NCBI RefSeq assembly: GCF_040954645.1
Contig: NC_092805.1
Coordinates: 22,842,741-22,906,740, forward strand
Length of the DNA: 64,000 bases
Direction of reading: 5' to 3'
From: Diabrotica undecimpunctata
Taxonomy: Eukaryota; Arthropoda; Insecta; Coleoptera; Chrysomelidae
Shown here: positions 36,384-47,524 of the stretch, in pieces
How the letters are laid out: each line of letters starts with the position of its first letter
Position numbering within the stretch: the stretch's first letter is position 1
Translations under genes and position numbers: made by a program
Notes under the pieces: generated by a model
What the model saw: only the letters and a program-made list of their open reading frames with translations
Told to the model about the DNA's origin: nothing
Databases searched by the model: none

Positions 36384-37778
36384 ATGACTTCATCATCAAT
36401 ATCATCAAGTTTTACACCGGTACTGTTGCGTACAGTCAGTAAGTCTGTCTATTCACCAAGAGAGAAGACTATTGTCCTGAATGTTCACGATGCTCTGGTT
36501 TCTCAGAATCCCACAAACACTGTTCGCAACATAGTCGAAAGTTGTGCCAACATGACTAGCGTAGGGGAATCAACTATATATAGGTTCCTATCAGAAAGAA
36601 AAAAACACGGTATAGCTAACCCAAACACAAACGAACACTTAAAGAGAGGGAAAAAGCCTATTGAAATTTATAAATTTGCCAAAAATGGTATTCGAAGGAA
36701 AATTCATGGATTTTTTTTTCAAAAAAGAAATACCAAACCTAAACAAAATTTTACAAGAAGTTAGAGACGACCCGGATTTGCCTCATATCGGACGAACTAA
36801 ATTGTGGCAAGTTTTAAAAGAATTAAATTTCCGGTGGAAAAAATCAGACCGAAAATTACTTTTGATTGACCAGGAGGAGATAATATGTTTGAGAAGAAAT
36901 TATCTAAGATCCATACGAAAATTCCGGGCTGAAGGAAGGCCAATCTTCTACCAGGATGAAACGTGGGTAAACTCAGGTCATACTCTCAAAAAAAATTGGT
37001 CAGATAAAAATATATTAAGCTCCAGGCAAGCCTTTATGGAAGGTTGGTCAACTGGTATCTCCCCACCTTCTGGTAAAGGCAGTAGATTAATAATTTCTCA
37101 AATTGGCAGTTAAAAAGGATTTGTTAAGCATAGTTTGTTGGAAATTCAGTCCAAAAGCACAAAAGACTATCACGAGGGAATATGACAGCTGATGTTTTCG
37201 AAGAGTATTTTGAGCAGATGATTGAACACATACCACCAAATTCAATTATAGTATTAGATAATGCACCTTATCATTCACGACTAGTAGAAACACTTCCAAC
37301 GACTGCGTGGAAGAAACAGGATATTATTGACTGGCTGCGGAATAAGTATCTGCCTTACGAAGATGGAATGGTAAAATCAGAACTTTTAAAAATTGCCCGG
37401 CAACACAAATCTAAGTTCAAGAAATACGTAGTTGACAAAATGGCGGAAAGGCGAAACATCACAGTCCTTAGACTTCCACCCTACCACTGCGAAATAAATC
37501 CAATTGAACTCATTTGGGCACAAATGAAAAGTTAAGTTGCTAGAAAAAATACGTCATATAAAATACAAGCTGTACGTGAATTGTTATACGAGTCTTTACA
37601 ACATATTATTACAGAACAAAACTGGAAAGATGCAGTAAGACATGTAATAGAAGAAGAACAAAAAATGTGGGATCTTGATAACATAATTGATGCGACCGTA
37701 GAGACACAACCGCTAATTATTAACCCTCAAGACGACTCGAATTCCGAAGTTGATCCTATTTATTTTGAATTTGAATAG
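36384..37778 (+). pseudogene. Tc1/mariner-related transposase with D-D-82-E spacing
   Basis: I start it at MTSSSISSS. The N-terminus has a helix-turn-helix-like VGESTIYRFLSERKK. Catalytic blocks are YQDETWVNSG (first D, near 36956), IVLDNAPYHS (second D, near 37258) and LPPYHCEINPIELIWAQMK (E, near 37506). Exactly 82 residues separate the second D and the E. From memory that spacing defines the DD82E (Sailor) group related to Tc1/mariner. Breaks: a frameshift at the poly-T run near 36712, a stop at 37111, a frameshift near 37180 and a stop at 37533. The rest of the frame reads on to an acidic end (DSNSEVDPIYFEFE). Dead but well preserved. Confidence 0.85.
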
Positions 37779-37780
37779 TT

Positions 37781-38160
37781 TTCTAATCGTAATTATATAA
37801 GGTAAGTAATAGTAGTTGTAATCGTAAGGTATTAAAGGGGAAAAGCGCAAAATGTCGCCTGTCAAAATGTTCAATGTGTTTTAAATGTATCCATTTTTTT
37901 TTCAAATCCTGAGAAAATTAAAAACCATATTTAAAAATTTAAAGGCAGAATGAAATATTAATTAGAATAAATAAAAAGTTTCTTATACTAGATAAAGTGG
38001 TAAAGTATATGAAAAGTGATGAAAGTACCAAGTTCCTTGATGGAACTAATGAAATACCTGATAATTTTATGACTGACCATGCCAAAGCGGCAAGTCATTT
38101 AACATTAAAATATGATCTTAAAATCGAAAATATTCAACTAGAAACTTCAAAATGCATTAC

Positions 38161-38215
<55 letters not shown>

Positions 38216-38836
38216 ATAATATTATTAAGTCACTACAAAACCTAGTAAATTTGGAGGTTAAACATATTATGCCTAATACAACTAAACAAAGCGGTGATGC
38301 ACGACATCATCCGAATTCTACAGTAGGCTATAGACGAAAAAAACCAAAAGTATACAAGAGCCACGTGAAAATATAACAATTATTACAAATCAGCAATTCC
38401 TAAGCGCATTAAAGCAGGCATAACAAAGCTTGAAAATAAATGATATCCACAGTCTTCGTCAAAATGTCAACCAAACTCGGTCGGATGTAAAAGTTGTGGG
38501 TAGTAACAGCGAGAGTCAGGAGCTAGCTCAAAGGACGAGATGTGGATTTATGCCGCAAAGTATAAACAATCTTATAGTATAGAAAAATTGAAAACATACT
38601 CACAAACTTCTATAAGGTGTATTTTCCAAGTAAGAATTAAATTTACGTTTTAATGCAATTTCCCTTAGCTTTTGGATCACTGATTGATATTGAAAAAAAA
38701 AACATCCTTTTATTAAAATTATAGGGAATTTAGCTTAAAAAGGACTGATTGCTGCCTTTTCAAAGTAACTATAACTGTTCATATCCAAATATTAATATTC
38801 TATTACGATCATAAGGTCATAAGATCCACTGTCATG
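37781..38836. other. unrecognised stretch with a GA microsatellite
   Basis: A frame from 37997 reads TKFLDGTNEIPDNF and then runs into the GA repeat. No family is recognised. The remainder is AT-rich. Confidence 0.4.
38164..38211. repeat. (GA)n microsatellite
   Basis: About 48 bases of GA dinucleotide, producing an Arg-Glu artefact in two frames. Confidence 0.97.
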
Positions 38837-39740
38837 TATAGTATTTTTCATATAAAAATGCGTGCACGTCATTCAAGATTTACGACGTCAGAACCCCACA
38901 GCGTTGCCAAAACATCAGAATAGTTAGTAAGTGAGGAATTTTTAAAATGTCAACTATTTGTCAAACTATTATATAACAGTAAATATACATAGTTTTAAGA
39001 CTACTGCAACACACTAAAATACATAAGAAAACATTTTAATACAAATTTATATATTCTAAATTTCAACTTACCTCTTTTAGAGCATTAATAGTAAAAACGT
39101 CAAGCCATTATTTCTTGTTCAAAATAATCTATCTTATATGAAAGCTTATCAGCTTTCTACAGACTATTTAGTTGTTTAGGCACAGCACAATCACAATACA
39201 CAACAATAAATAGTTTTTAAAGCTATTATTCTAAATTTAATATGAATTTATAAATACAATTTATTAATATATAATATATTATGATCAAATTGTGTAATAA
39301 ATCAAAACAAACAAAATTCCTACTCTAAAAAAGCGGCAACACTTTAAACAATTTTGCAACACGCTGAACTGTCAAACAATTTGAAGTATTTCCGTATCAG
39401 TTGCTTACAATTGTCAATATATTTAATTAAAATTATTATTTTGTGCAATATTAGACTTAAAGAGTTATTTCATAAAATTTATATTATTAATATTAACAAA
39501 TGTTTCTGGTTATTTAATCAATATAATTCTAAAATTCCCAATATAATGATGATTACATTTTTCTGATTATTATACCATGTTGACGCCTATGAAAGATCGA
39601 GCAGTTCCGTATGGGTTTCGTATTATTAGCTGTTAGGAAAATTTGAACTCTAAGGTTGACGTTCTGGAAATTTTAAATATAAGTGACGTCACTTTATATA
39701 AATTGTGACGTGCACGCATTTTTATATGAAAAATACTATA
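38837..39740. mobile_element. non-autonomous DNA transposon with perfect 35-bp terminal inverted repeats
   Basis: 38837-38871 is the exact reverse complement of 39706-39740. The element is 904 bp and holds no coding frame. The ends begin TATAGTATTTTTC, so the target duplication is probably TA or TATA. The right end touches the FLYWCH relic, suggesting it landed in that gene. Perfect arms indicate a recent copy; superfamily not assigned. Confidence 0.85.
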
Positions 39741-40196
39741 ATAGCAAGTTGTTGTATTTTCCAGTAGGTAGAAATTTCATGTTGTTGAGAGTAACAGGTC
39801 CAACATCCGTTCCTCGCTGTTTGGCACGATAAAGTATTATTGAAATTAAAGTCTTTTTGGCAGTAGTAATTTAACGGTTTCAGTTGCTTGAAGAAGTTTT
39901 GCACTATAGACAATTTTAGATGTTGATCCAGGATTTTTCATATCTTTTATTTCATTTACCATCTTTCTTGCATCTGCTGAGAAAGGTTCTACAATATGTG
40001 AATATTTTTCGTTGCATTTGACGATATAGTTACATTTTGTATGCACAATTGCTTTGCACTTGGAATTAAAACTGTTCCGACACTTCCAATGCACAATTCC
40101 AGATTCGGTTACCCGATTTTGAACAAACTCGAAATTGTGGTATATAAGAGTCCGTTTTTCACGCGAACTAAGACCACACCTACGTTCATTTTCCAT
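39741..40196 (-). pseudogene. FLYWCH zinc-finger protein relic
   Basis: A 116-residue frame starts MENERRCGLSSREKRTLIYH and has W-K-C, C-K-A and a final Y-S-H in the order of a FLYWCH finger (the usual H-x-H has its first His replaced by Tyr). After a frameshift near 39900 it continues NYYCQKDFNFNN until the inverted-repeat element cuts it at 39740. FLYWCH fingers occur in host DNA-binding proteins and in Mutator-like transposases. Which one this was is unclear. Confidence 0.6.
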
Positions 40197-40647
40197 ATTA
40201 AATGTCTTACAATTATTATTCAGAAAACTCTAAAGACTAGTTAGATCAAAATTTCTCAATTTTTGTTTCAAGGCTGATTTATATTATCATGTTTGAGGAC
40301 ATTTCCCTTATCAGCTATAACCAATCACAAGGCTTATTATTATATTAATACGCAATACACACTTTCCTTTACAAACTGTTTACTTACAAAGGTGGGAATG
40401 TCTAAAGATGGTTATCGGCTTCTTAAAGTTTTCTTTAATTATTTCATTATTAGTTATCTAGGTATATGAAAATTTAAGGAACATTAAAACGGACAAACTT
40501 TAATTATATTTCCTGTTACAGGTAGATTATATTTATTTTAAGACACAATTTTCGAAATATATTTCTCCACGAAATATTGAAATGTGTTTATCTTGTTGCT
40601 CGTTCATTAAATTCATAAACGTAATTTCAATTGCAACTGTAATACAC
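40197..40647. other. AT-rich stretch, nothing recognised
   Basis: No gene or repeat pattern seen. Confidence 0.4.
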
Positions 40648-40765
40648 TAGTAGCCAAAATTCTGGAAACTTTACAAAAATTATCATTTTTCCGGCAACAC
40701 TCGTCTCCTGATCGTGATTTATATAGTTTATCACTACAATTAGATTTTTATTTAATTATTTTATA

Positions 40766-41061
40766 ATAATAATAATAGTCTCCCGTTTTATACCGCTGTC
40801 GCGGCTTTGGGAGTATAGCAGGGTAGTCTGCTATATCTAGGGCCTACGGTATACAAGGAAGGTAACATGGCCAGTGCTACGCTTCAACCGTCTATTATTA
40901 CCCCTGGTTTTACCCAAGGTACTCATTTTTATTCAGGCTGAGTCGACCTGGGGCCTATAGACATTTTTAAAATGTCTAGATGTTCTTGCCGGCGGTGGGA
41001 TTCGAACCCCGGACCACCGGCTTGCGAGTCAAGCATCCTACCGCTTGCGCTACGCAGGCCC
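40766..41061 (-). repeat. tRNA-derived SINE with 14-bp TSD
   Basis: Minus strand. The head has an A box (TAGCGCAAGCGG, 41041-41052) and a perfect B box (GGTTCGAATCC, 40998-41008). A tRNA-unrelated body follows and an ATT-repeat tail lies at the left end (40766-40780). The 14-base TTAATTATTTTATA at 40752-40765 and 41062-41075 is a perfect target-site duplication. It is a SINE, not a functional tRNA gene. The 3' tail resembles the AAT-tailed LINE near 45634-46500, a possible donor of its transposition machinery. Confidence 0.9.
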
Positions 41062-41216
41062 TTAATTATTTTATATTTGTGCCTAATATTGGAATTGGAA
41101 GCGTTTAGTACAAATTCGTGCGACTTCAAGTGTTTATTGGTGACATCAGGTAGTTGTTACTAAGGTGATATTGTTTATTTGTCGGAGAGGAATACATCAG
41201 TGACGATTCAACGAAA

Positions 41217-42345
41217 ATGGCACCAAGAAACCCAAAACGTGTTGACTGGTCGCCAGGAAAGAGAGCCAAAGCAATTATCCTTCGAGAAGAAAGTTACACA
41301 TATCAAGAAATAGCAAACAAATTGGGCGGTGACGGCACAAAATCAGGTGTAATGAAAGTTTGTAAACGTTATCATAACACGTGAATGACAATATCAGCAA
41401 AAAAAACAGGCAGAAAACCGAAAGTTAGTCAAAACGATGAGCGTAGAATATGCTGACTTTCTATAGAAGATCGTCGCAGATCTGCAAAAGAAATTAATGC
41501 TATTGACAAATCAACTGGTTTACAAATATCGGCCCGCACTTCTTTAGAAGATTGTCGCAGATCTGCAAAAGAAATTAATGCTATTGTCAAATCAACTGGT
41601 TTACAAATATCGGCCCGCACTATCAGAAGAAGGTTGTATGAAAATGGATTGCGAGCACGAACTCGCAGTTCTCGTAGAGAGAAGCCGTTCCTGAACAAAA
41701 AACAGAGGAAGAAACGCATTGATTGGGCTTTGGCACACAAAGGGTAGACAGAAGAATAAGGGAATAAGATAATTTGAAGTGATGAAACCAGAATATCGAT
41801 CTTTGGGAGTGACGGAGTGAAGTTTGTTATCCGACGACCTTTTGTCCCAGTGCACTACGGTCACTATGAAGCATCCTGTGAGTGTCATGGTATAGGCTTG
41901 TATGACCATTAATGGAGTTGGACGTTTAGCAGTAATAGAGGGCAATATTAATGCAAAAAAATATCAGGAAGAGATACTGCAAGTCAAACTGCTGCCGACT
42001 ATCAGAGATTTGTTTGAAGGGGATGTCCAACAATGCATCTTCCAGCAGGATGGAGCGCCTTGTCATACGGCTAAGACTTTCATGGAATGGTTGAGAAACC
42101 ATGACGTTACTGTCCTGCCTTGGCCTGGAAATAGTCCTGATCTAAATCCAATAGAAAATTTATGGTCAAGGCTGAAAGTGTTAGTATCACGCCAAAACCC
42201 AAGTAACAAGAGAGAACTGATAGAACCCATTATTCAAAACTGATTTAGAGTTATTACACCAGAAGATTTGGCTCGTTTCGTCAACTCCATGCATTGCAGA
42301 AGCGAGTCTGTCCTAAAAAACAAAGGTTATCCCACCAAATATTAA
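41217..42345 (+). pseudogene. Tc1 (DD34E) transposase relic with in-frame duplication
   Basis: Starts MAPRNPKRVDWSPGKRAKAI with two helix-turn-helix regions. Catalytic blocks are SDETRISIFGSDG (first D), FQQDGAPCH (second D) and SPDLNPIENLW (E), with 34 residues between the last two. An 81-bp unit is duplicated in frame at about 41464-41625, repeating RRSAKEINAI and TGLQISART. Stops lie near 41383, 41452 and 41745, a frameshift in the 41740-41905 region, and a stop at 42241. The C-terminus reads on to KNKGYPTKY. Confidence 0.9.
41464..41625. repeat. 81-bp tandem duplication inside the Tc1 transposase
   Basis: Two adjacent copies with a period of 81 bases (27 codons) differ at only a few positions. 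It lies in the second helix-turn-helix/linker part. Confidence 0.85.
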
Positions 42346-42520
42346 TTTTCTTGATAATAACCATTGTACCATTTTTTAAAATATATCTACTAATAGCTAA
42401 CGGCTGTTGTTTTATTTATTTTTAAATGTTTAGAGGGTTTTTTCTCTTACAATAGATGTTAAATATTAAGTAGAAGCATAAAACAACGCAATAACATTAT
42501 AAATAAACTTTGGCCATTAG

Positions 42521-44067
42521 TGATCATTGGTTTCCACGTTAACAAAAATAAACAGAAAAATTTAATTTTGAAGTTACGAATAGTGGTAGATAGTTACGAA
42601 CTGTTGATGTTACGAAATGTTGCTGTTACGAACTTACAGCGTTACGAGATGTCTTGCCACACTCAAAAACACTATTCTCAATAGTATCATTTGTAACTTA
42701 AGAAATAACTGTGGCTTTACAACGAAATATTCAATTTACACGGTTTCATATGAATAAAAAGTCTTTCTAATTGGTTTCGCTAAACTGAAAAATAAAAAAG
42801 TAATAAACATTAATATTTTCCCTAATCTTAGGGAGATCATAAATATAGACAAGCCAAAAATATCTTCATAGGTGTCAGACAGACAAATTATATTGTGAAA
42901 ATATTATTTAAAACTGTTATTTTAGAATCAGTCCATCTCGTCTGATAAGTGGAAAGGGGATAAAGGCGCGGTCGGTCGGATTTTTATTTTTTCCTCATCG
43001 AGTTGAGCAGTTCAAAATAAAGTCTCCATGAATTAGTCAACAACTTTTTAAAAAGTCGGGGAATGTAAACTGCCACTTTTTATTTTCTACGCTCGAAATA
43101 TTTGCATAATATTGTTTTCAATCCTCTTTTGTTCTTTGCCCAGGTGCGGATTGAAGTTTTTCGAGAGTTCTGACCGAAGCGGGGCTCAAAACGACGATGC
43201 GTCTTTTTTCCATTTTTACAATCCTGATAATGAAGCAAATTTGATATTTAAGCTTTCCTCGTACATCAAAAAGGCTTATGCTCTAAGTTGACTTTTGCGA
43301 TTGGATAAAAAACGTGAATAAAACGTTTTACTAAAGTTTTGGTCCTTAACCACGAACAAAATCCATTGTCACATTATTAAAACTTTAATAAATGGATATT
43401 AACTATATACTTTTATTGCTTATTAATTCTATATCTTTAATTAAGAGTTCAAATAAATATCCAACAGTTCTCCTATAGACTGAAGATAACGTGATCATTT
43501 TTTCTCAAAATTTTGCGACAACTGTCTTATAATATATATCAAAAACTAGTCTGCCGATCCGTTTTTATCAACTAAAAATTAAAAAACGGGGCGGGGCTCT
43601 TGGGGAGTACCGACAGAAGTGAATACTTTTTATAGCGCGTTATTACTATATTTGGGTTAATGAAATTTTATGTGTGCTTAGGACTGAATTGTTAATATTT
43701 TTTTATAATAACGCCACACATTTAAGTTATTTAAAACTCAAAAGATCTTAATCGTTTTCTTTAAAAATTTTATTTTATTTTATTTATTTTAATTTTGTTC
43801 ATAATAATTTTAAATTTTGTTAATTAGGTACAATTATTATCTTGTATTTATGTTTAATTAATTCATTTTGATTATCATTATATTCTAAAAAATAGTATGC
43901 ATATCTATAAGTCGATGAGCATAGTAATAAGTGTACATAAGCAGGCATACCGAGCGAGTCATTTCAATTACAAAATATTAAAAATTAATGGATTAAAAAG
44001 AAAAACGAAAAATTTCTCCTCGGCGTGGTATTGAAAGCCAGTCACTCGCGTGAAAAGCAAAATAAAT
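42521..44067. other. non-coding DNA; periodic GTTACGAA motif
   Basis: GTTACGA-type motifs start at 42573, 42593, 42609, 42625 and 42641, the last four with 16-base spacing. 42950-43240 is of varied composition and looks unique. The rest is AT-rich with no genes. Confidence 0.45.
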
Positions 44068-44645
44068 CATCATCATCATCAACCTGTATACGTCCACTGC
44101 TTGACATATGTCTCCCTCAGCTCTTTCCATCTGTCTCTGTCTTATGCGGTTGCATCCAGTTATTGCTAACACGCTTCAGGTCATCAGTCCATTTAGTTGG
44201 TGGGCGTCCTCTGCTTCGTATTGCTTCTTGTCTTGGTCTCCACTCGACAATACGTTTTGTCCATCGGTTATCTGATAATCTGGCGACGTGTCCTGCCCAA
44301 TTCCATTTTAGCGATGTGATTTTTTCGATATCGTCTGTTGTTTTTATAATGATACCTGTCTGTATTTTGTCTTAATTTTTCTTTATGGGTCAGAGCAGTC
44401 GGGCAGCAGTCCCTTTTAGAGCCTTTATTATGCCATCATTTGCTTGATCTACATCTTCTATTTCATCTTGCAAGCCTTGTATATGTCTGGTTAGTGTATT
44501 TTCATACAGGTCGTTGTTTTCTCGGGGAATCCATTTCTTTTTTCTTGTTTTTAGGATCATCTTTGTTCTTTCCAATTTGACATTTAATAGTATCTTAGTT
44601 CGTATTAATCTGTGGTAGCTTCCTATTGAAAATTTGTACTTTGAT
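44068..44645 (-). pseudogene. LINE relic with 3' tail and internal deletion
   Basis: Minus strand: LERTKMILKTRKKKWIPREN (linker after the endonuclease, 44390-44640), then ITSLKWNWAGHVARLSDNRW, TKRIVEWRPRQEAIRSRGRP, PPTKWTDDLKRVSNNWMQ and an ATGATGATGAT tail at 44066-44080. The entire RT domain between the two parts is missing. Confidence 0.75.
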
Positions 44646-45104
44646 GTCTAAAGGGAAACGATGGGGTTATTTCCACCGTGCCTGTAGCGCACCAAAACCC
44701 TCGTGGCGACCTGTCGAGTTTTTGTTACAGGATTTGTTAGGTAGCTGATTCGTTAATTGTGCCTCTTGTGGGGGTAAAAATTATACACTTTTATTAGCGG
44801 TTTATTACTTCCATAATCTTTTATGGTAACACCTTACAAACTCAACACTTACAACACTAAACTAAAACTAACTTATGTGGTCTTGTTGTATGGCACGGGT
44901 GAGAGAGAGAGACGAGGAGAGAAAACAACTTCTTTAGCGACTTGTGGACTTGAAATACTTAATGAGACTGACGTTATATGCTTCTAGTGAGGGCAAAGGG
45001 ACGAGTGATGTGCGGGCAGAAGAGGTGTCAAATACGCTGACTATCGTCTGGTCTTTTTTTACTAATAGATATTTAATATTCCCACTACAGAGGCGGCGTT
45101 AGGT
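44646..45104. other. no recognised gene
   Basis: Moderately complex sequence with a short GAGA run near 44905. No element ends identified. Confidence 0.35.
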
Positions 45105-45285
45105 TAAATTTGAGTAGTGAAAAATTAGTTGGTTTTCCAACAATGTCTTTGATTATGCCACTGCCATCTGTTTCTCATAAAATTCTTCAATTTCTTCATC
45201 CGAGTGGGTAGTTGATAGAGTATATGTCAGGATTACCTTAAGGTAATCATTGCATTTAGTTTGAAGATGAGATATACAATTCTAG
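45105..45285 (-). pseudogene. possible LINE endonuclease crumb
   Basis: One minus frame reads YTLSTTHSDEEIEEFYEKQM, like the VYAPTxxxEDEEIEEFYE stretch of LINE APE endonucleases. Nothing else of the domain is readable. Confidence 0.35.
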
Positions 45286-45633
45286 GGCGTATGCTGATAA
45301 TTAAAAAAAAAGTAAATAGACGAATGCTGAAAAAAGTAAATAAACGATAGAAAATAGCTACAGTTTTAGTGACGTAAATCCAAAGAAGGAACTTATAGTA
45401 TAATAACTGTTTGTATGTGAAAAAAATTCTTGGTTTTACTATTTTGCTTACAATTTTTTATCATATTTTCAAACATATTAAACCTTCCTTGGACTTCTAC
45501 AATTATTTGAGGCGATCCATAGTGGATCAAGTCCAGTTTTTAGGAAAATAAAGTTAGCAGTGTATCTATGTACGTTCCACAAATTAAAATATTTTCGGTG
45601 CTATAACAAACCATGTCCAAAGTTACCGATCCC
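45286..45633. other. AT-rich stretch, nothing recognised
   Basis: No gene or element end is seen. Confidence 0.4.

Positions 45634-45664
<31 letters not shown>
45634..45664. repeat. (AAT)n microsatellite
   Basis: About ten AAT units, probably the tail of a LINE or SINE copy. Confidence 0.9.
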
Positions 45665-45665
<1 letters not shown>

Positions 45666-46500
45666 CAGATCCAACAGATTGGTTGACATCAGGGAAGATG
45701 TTTCCCGAGACTGAGGGTTTCCTACTTGCCATTCAGGATCAGGTTATTCCAACTAAGAATTACCTGAAATATATTGTTAAAGATCCTCAAGTCCAAAATG
45801 ACAAATGCCGATATGGATGCCAAGCCCAAGAAACCATCCAACATCTTACCAGTGGCTGCCAGGCATTTGTAGGTAGTGATTATAAAGAACGTCATGACTC
45901 AGTAGGAAAGATTATTCACCAAGAACTAGCTGACAAACTGGGACTTCTCCAAACCGACCATCTTCCTTATTATCAATACGTCCCTGATAGAATGCTTGAA
46001 AATGACAACTACAAGCTATACTGGGACCGCACTGTGCTTACAGACCAACCAGTGGCCCATAATAGACCCGATCTCATACTAGTTAATAAAATTACTAGGC
46101 AAACAACACTTATTGATGTGGCGATACCCAACACCAATAATTTACGTGTTAAATACAACGAAAAGATCGCCAAGTACAGAGATCTAGAAATACAAATACC
46201 CAGACGATACCTATTATTCTTTCTACCACTGGAGTCATCCCGAAGAGCCTCCTAGAAAACATAAAAAAGCTGGGTCTAAATGAACATCTATATAAGATTA
46301 TGCAGAAAGCTGTGTTACTTTCGACGTCCAGATGCGTACGAAAATTTTTGGGAGATACACCGACATACCAAGTCACCTAGGACTCGATAACATGGAAAGA
46401 GTCCCACCAGAGCTCAATCCTTTTGATACCGTAGGTATCTGGGATGAGTGAATTTTCCCCTTAGAGGGAGTGTGAGCCGTATGGCTAAATCTGGTAATAG
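45665..46500 (+). pseudogene. LINE with restriction-like endonuclease, C-terminal part (R2/R4 group)
   Basis: A 190-residue frame (45683-46255) has a zinc knuckle CRYGCQAQETIQHLTSGC (C-x3-C-x7-H-x4-C) and then NRPDLILVNKITRQTTLIDV, the PD...D pair of the restriction-like endonuclease, with a following K in EKIAKYRDLEI. After a frameshift near 46195 the C-terminus reads LENIKKLGLNEHLYKIMQKA and VLLSTSRCVRKFLGDTPTYQ. The RT domain is absent (5' truncation). This architecture belongs to R2, R4/Dong and related LINEs, unlike the APE-type LINEs elsewhere in the window. Confidence 0.8.
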
Positions 46501-46989
46501 ATCCAATAATAAACAGATAGCGTTAGTTTCCTATATAGCATCAGTTTACTTGTGAGATTGTGCTCAGTGCATTTATTGTGGATGTTTATAGAAGGTAAGT
46601 TTAAGAAGTTTGAATTTGATAAATTTATTTATTCTAACCTAACTTTTAATAGTGTGCTTTGTCAACAGTTCGTAAATAGAAGATTATTTATCAATTTTTA
46701 CGACGTAATTATGGTTTCCATGACATTGGTGACATTTCAAGGCGTTGTTGCCCTATCTATTTATAATATTTATATTTAGGTATTTTTAATAGAGGATCCC
46801 GGCGTTTACAATAAATCATTGAGTGAATGAGAATTAGTTTATTTTCATCCGTTTTTGTCTTAATTCGTGTGGCGCTCTTCGACACCGGACCCTAATTATA
46901 TTTATTGTTTACAGTGGACACCGCACAAGAACAATTTCTATTCGTTGTGGAATTTGGGCGACTATACTACACAGAATATTTATATTCGG
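46501..46989. other. AT-rich stretch, nothing recognised
   Basis: A plus frame at 46552-46779 has no recognised motif. Confidence 0.4.
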
Positions 46990-47260
46990 GTCTCTATGTT
47001 GGCTGTGAAGGTGAAACGCAAACGAACCAGGGATGAAACTGGTAATGCAAAAAAATGTCATACGAATACATCTTACGAGACGGTAGTAAATCTAAAAAGG
47101 TTTGTAAAAAGTACTTCCTAGACACGTTCCACCTTACGCACGGTAGTGTTTATTGGTGTCCTTCAAAGCCTGATATAAGTGCTGTGACAGATGCCCGTGG
47201 TAGACACTCAACCAATAAGATCGACGACTCTGATCTAAATTCTAAATTACTTTTTTAACG

Positions 47261-47524
47261 GGAATATGCCACAATTGAAGTTTAAAATAAGTTTATTGAC
47301 GTTTAAATTTTCACTTCGAAAATCGTTTTCAAAATACAAACATTAATAAATTATAAAAATTTTGTTTTTTGTTACTTGGTGAAAAAAAAAACAAACTAAA
47401 ACAAAAAAAAAACAATTAAACAAAATTTGTTTAATTTATTAACGTTTATATTTTGAGAACAATTTCCGAAGTGGAAATTGAAACGTCCATAAACTTATTT
47501 TAAACTTCAATTGTGGCTTATTCC
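47261..47524. repeat. foldback repeat with about 103-bp inverted arms
   Basis: 47261-47363 is the imperfect reverse complement of 47420-47524 (identical start GGAATA-GCCACAATTGAAG). The loop is about 56 bases of A-rich DNA. The right arm continues into a flank (47525-47575) also found at 30228. A third related copy with shorter arms is at 62627-62715. It interrupts the uncharacterised gene. Confidence 0.8.
47453..47487 (+). ncRNA. hammerhead-like half motif in foldback arm
   Basis: UUGAGAA (47453-47459), a perfect 7-bp stem (47461-47467 with 47473-47479), GAAA (47480-47483), palindrome ACGU (47483-47486) and C, giving a GUC triplet. The 3' half is canonical; the 5' heptamer has two core changes. 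The left arm carries the same motif inverted. Confidence 0.35.

Larger units (their letters stand above)
40648..42520 (+). mobile_element. Tc1 element with a nested SINE
   Basis: The left end reads CACTAGTAGCCAAAATTCT after a TA; the right end, reversed, reads CACTAATGGCCAAAGTTT. These are typical Tc1-type termini. Between them lie the transposase relic (41217-42345) and a SINE (40766-41061) in the 5' leader. Removing the SINE gives an element of about 1.57 kb, normal for Tc1. The right boundary is less certain by a few bases. Confidence 0.7.

Noticed and set aside
37997..38376. Plus-strand ORFs rich in Arg-Glu
   Set aside because: Largely produced by the GA microsatellite; the short non-repeat part matches nothing known.
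40978..41062. tRNA gene
   Set aside because: A and B boxes are present but the sequence is the head of a 296-bp SINE with tail and TSD; no proper tRNA fold was evident.
42573..42650. CRISPR-like array
   Set aside because: Repeats are 8 bases with 8-12 base gaps in a eukaryotic genome; far from any CRISPR layout.
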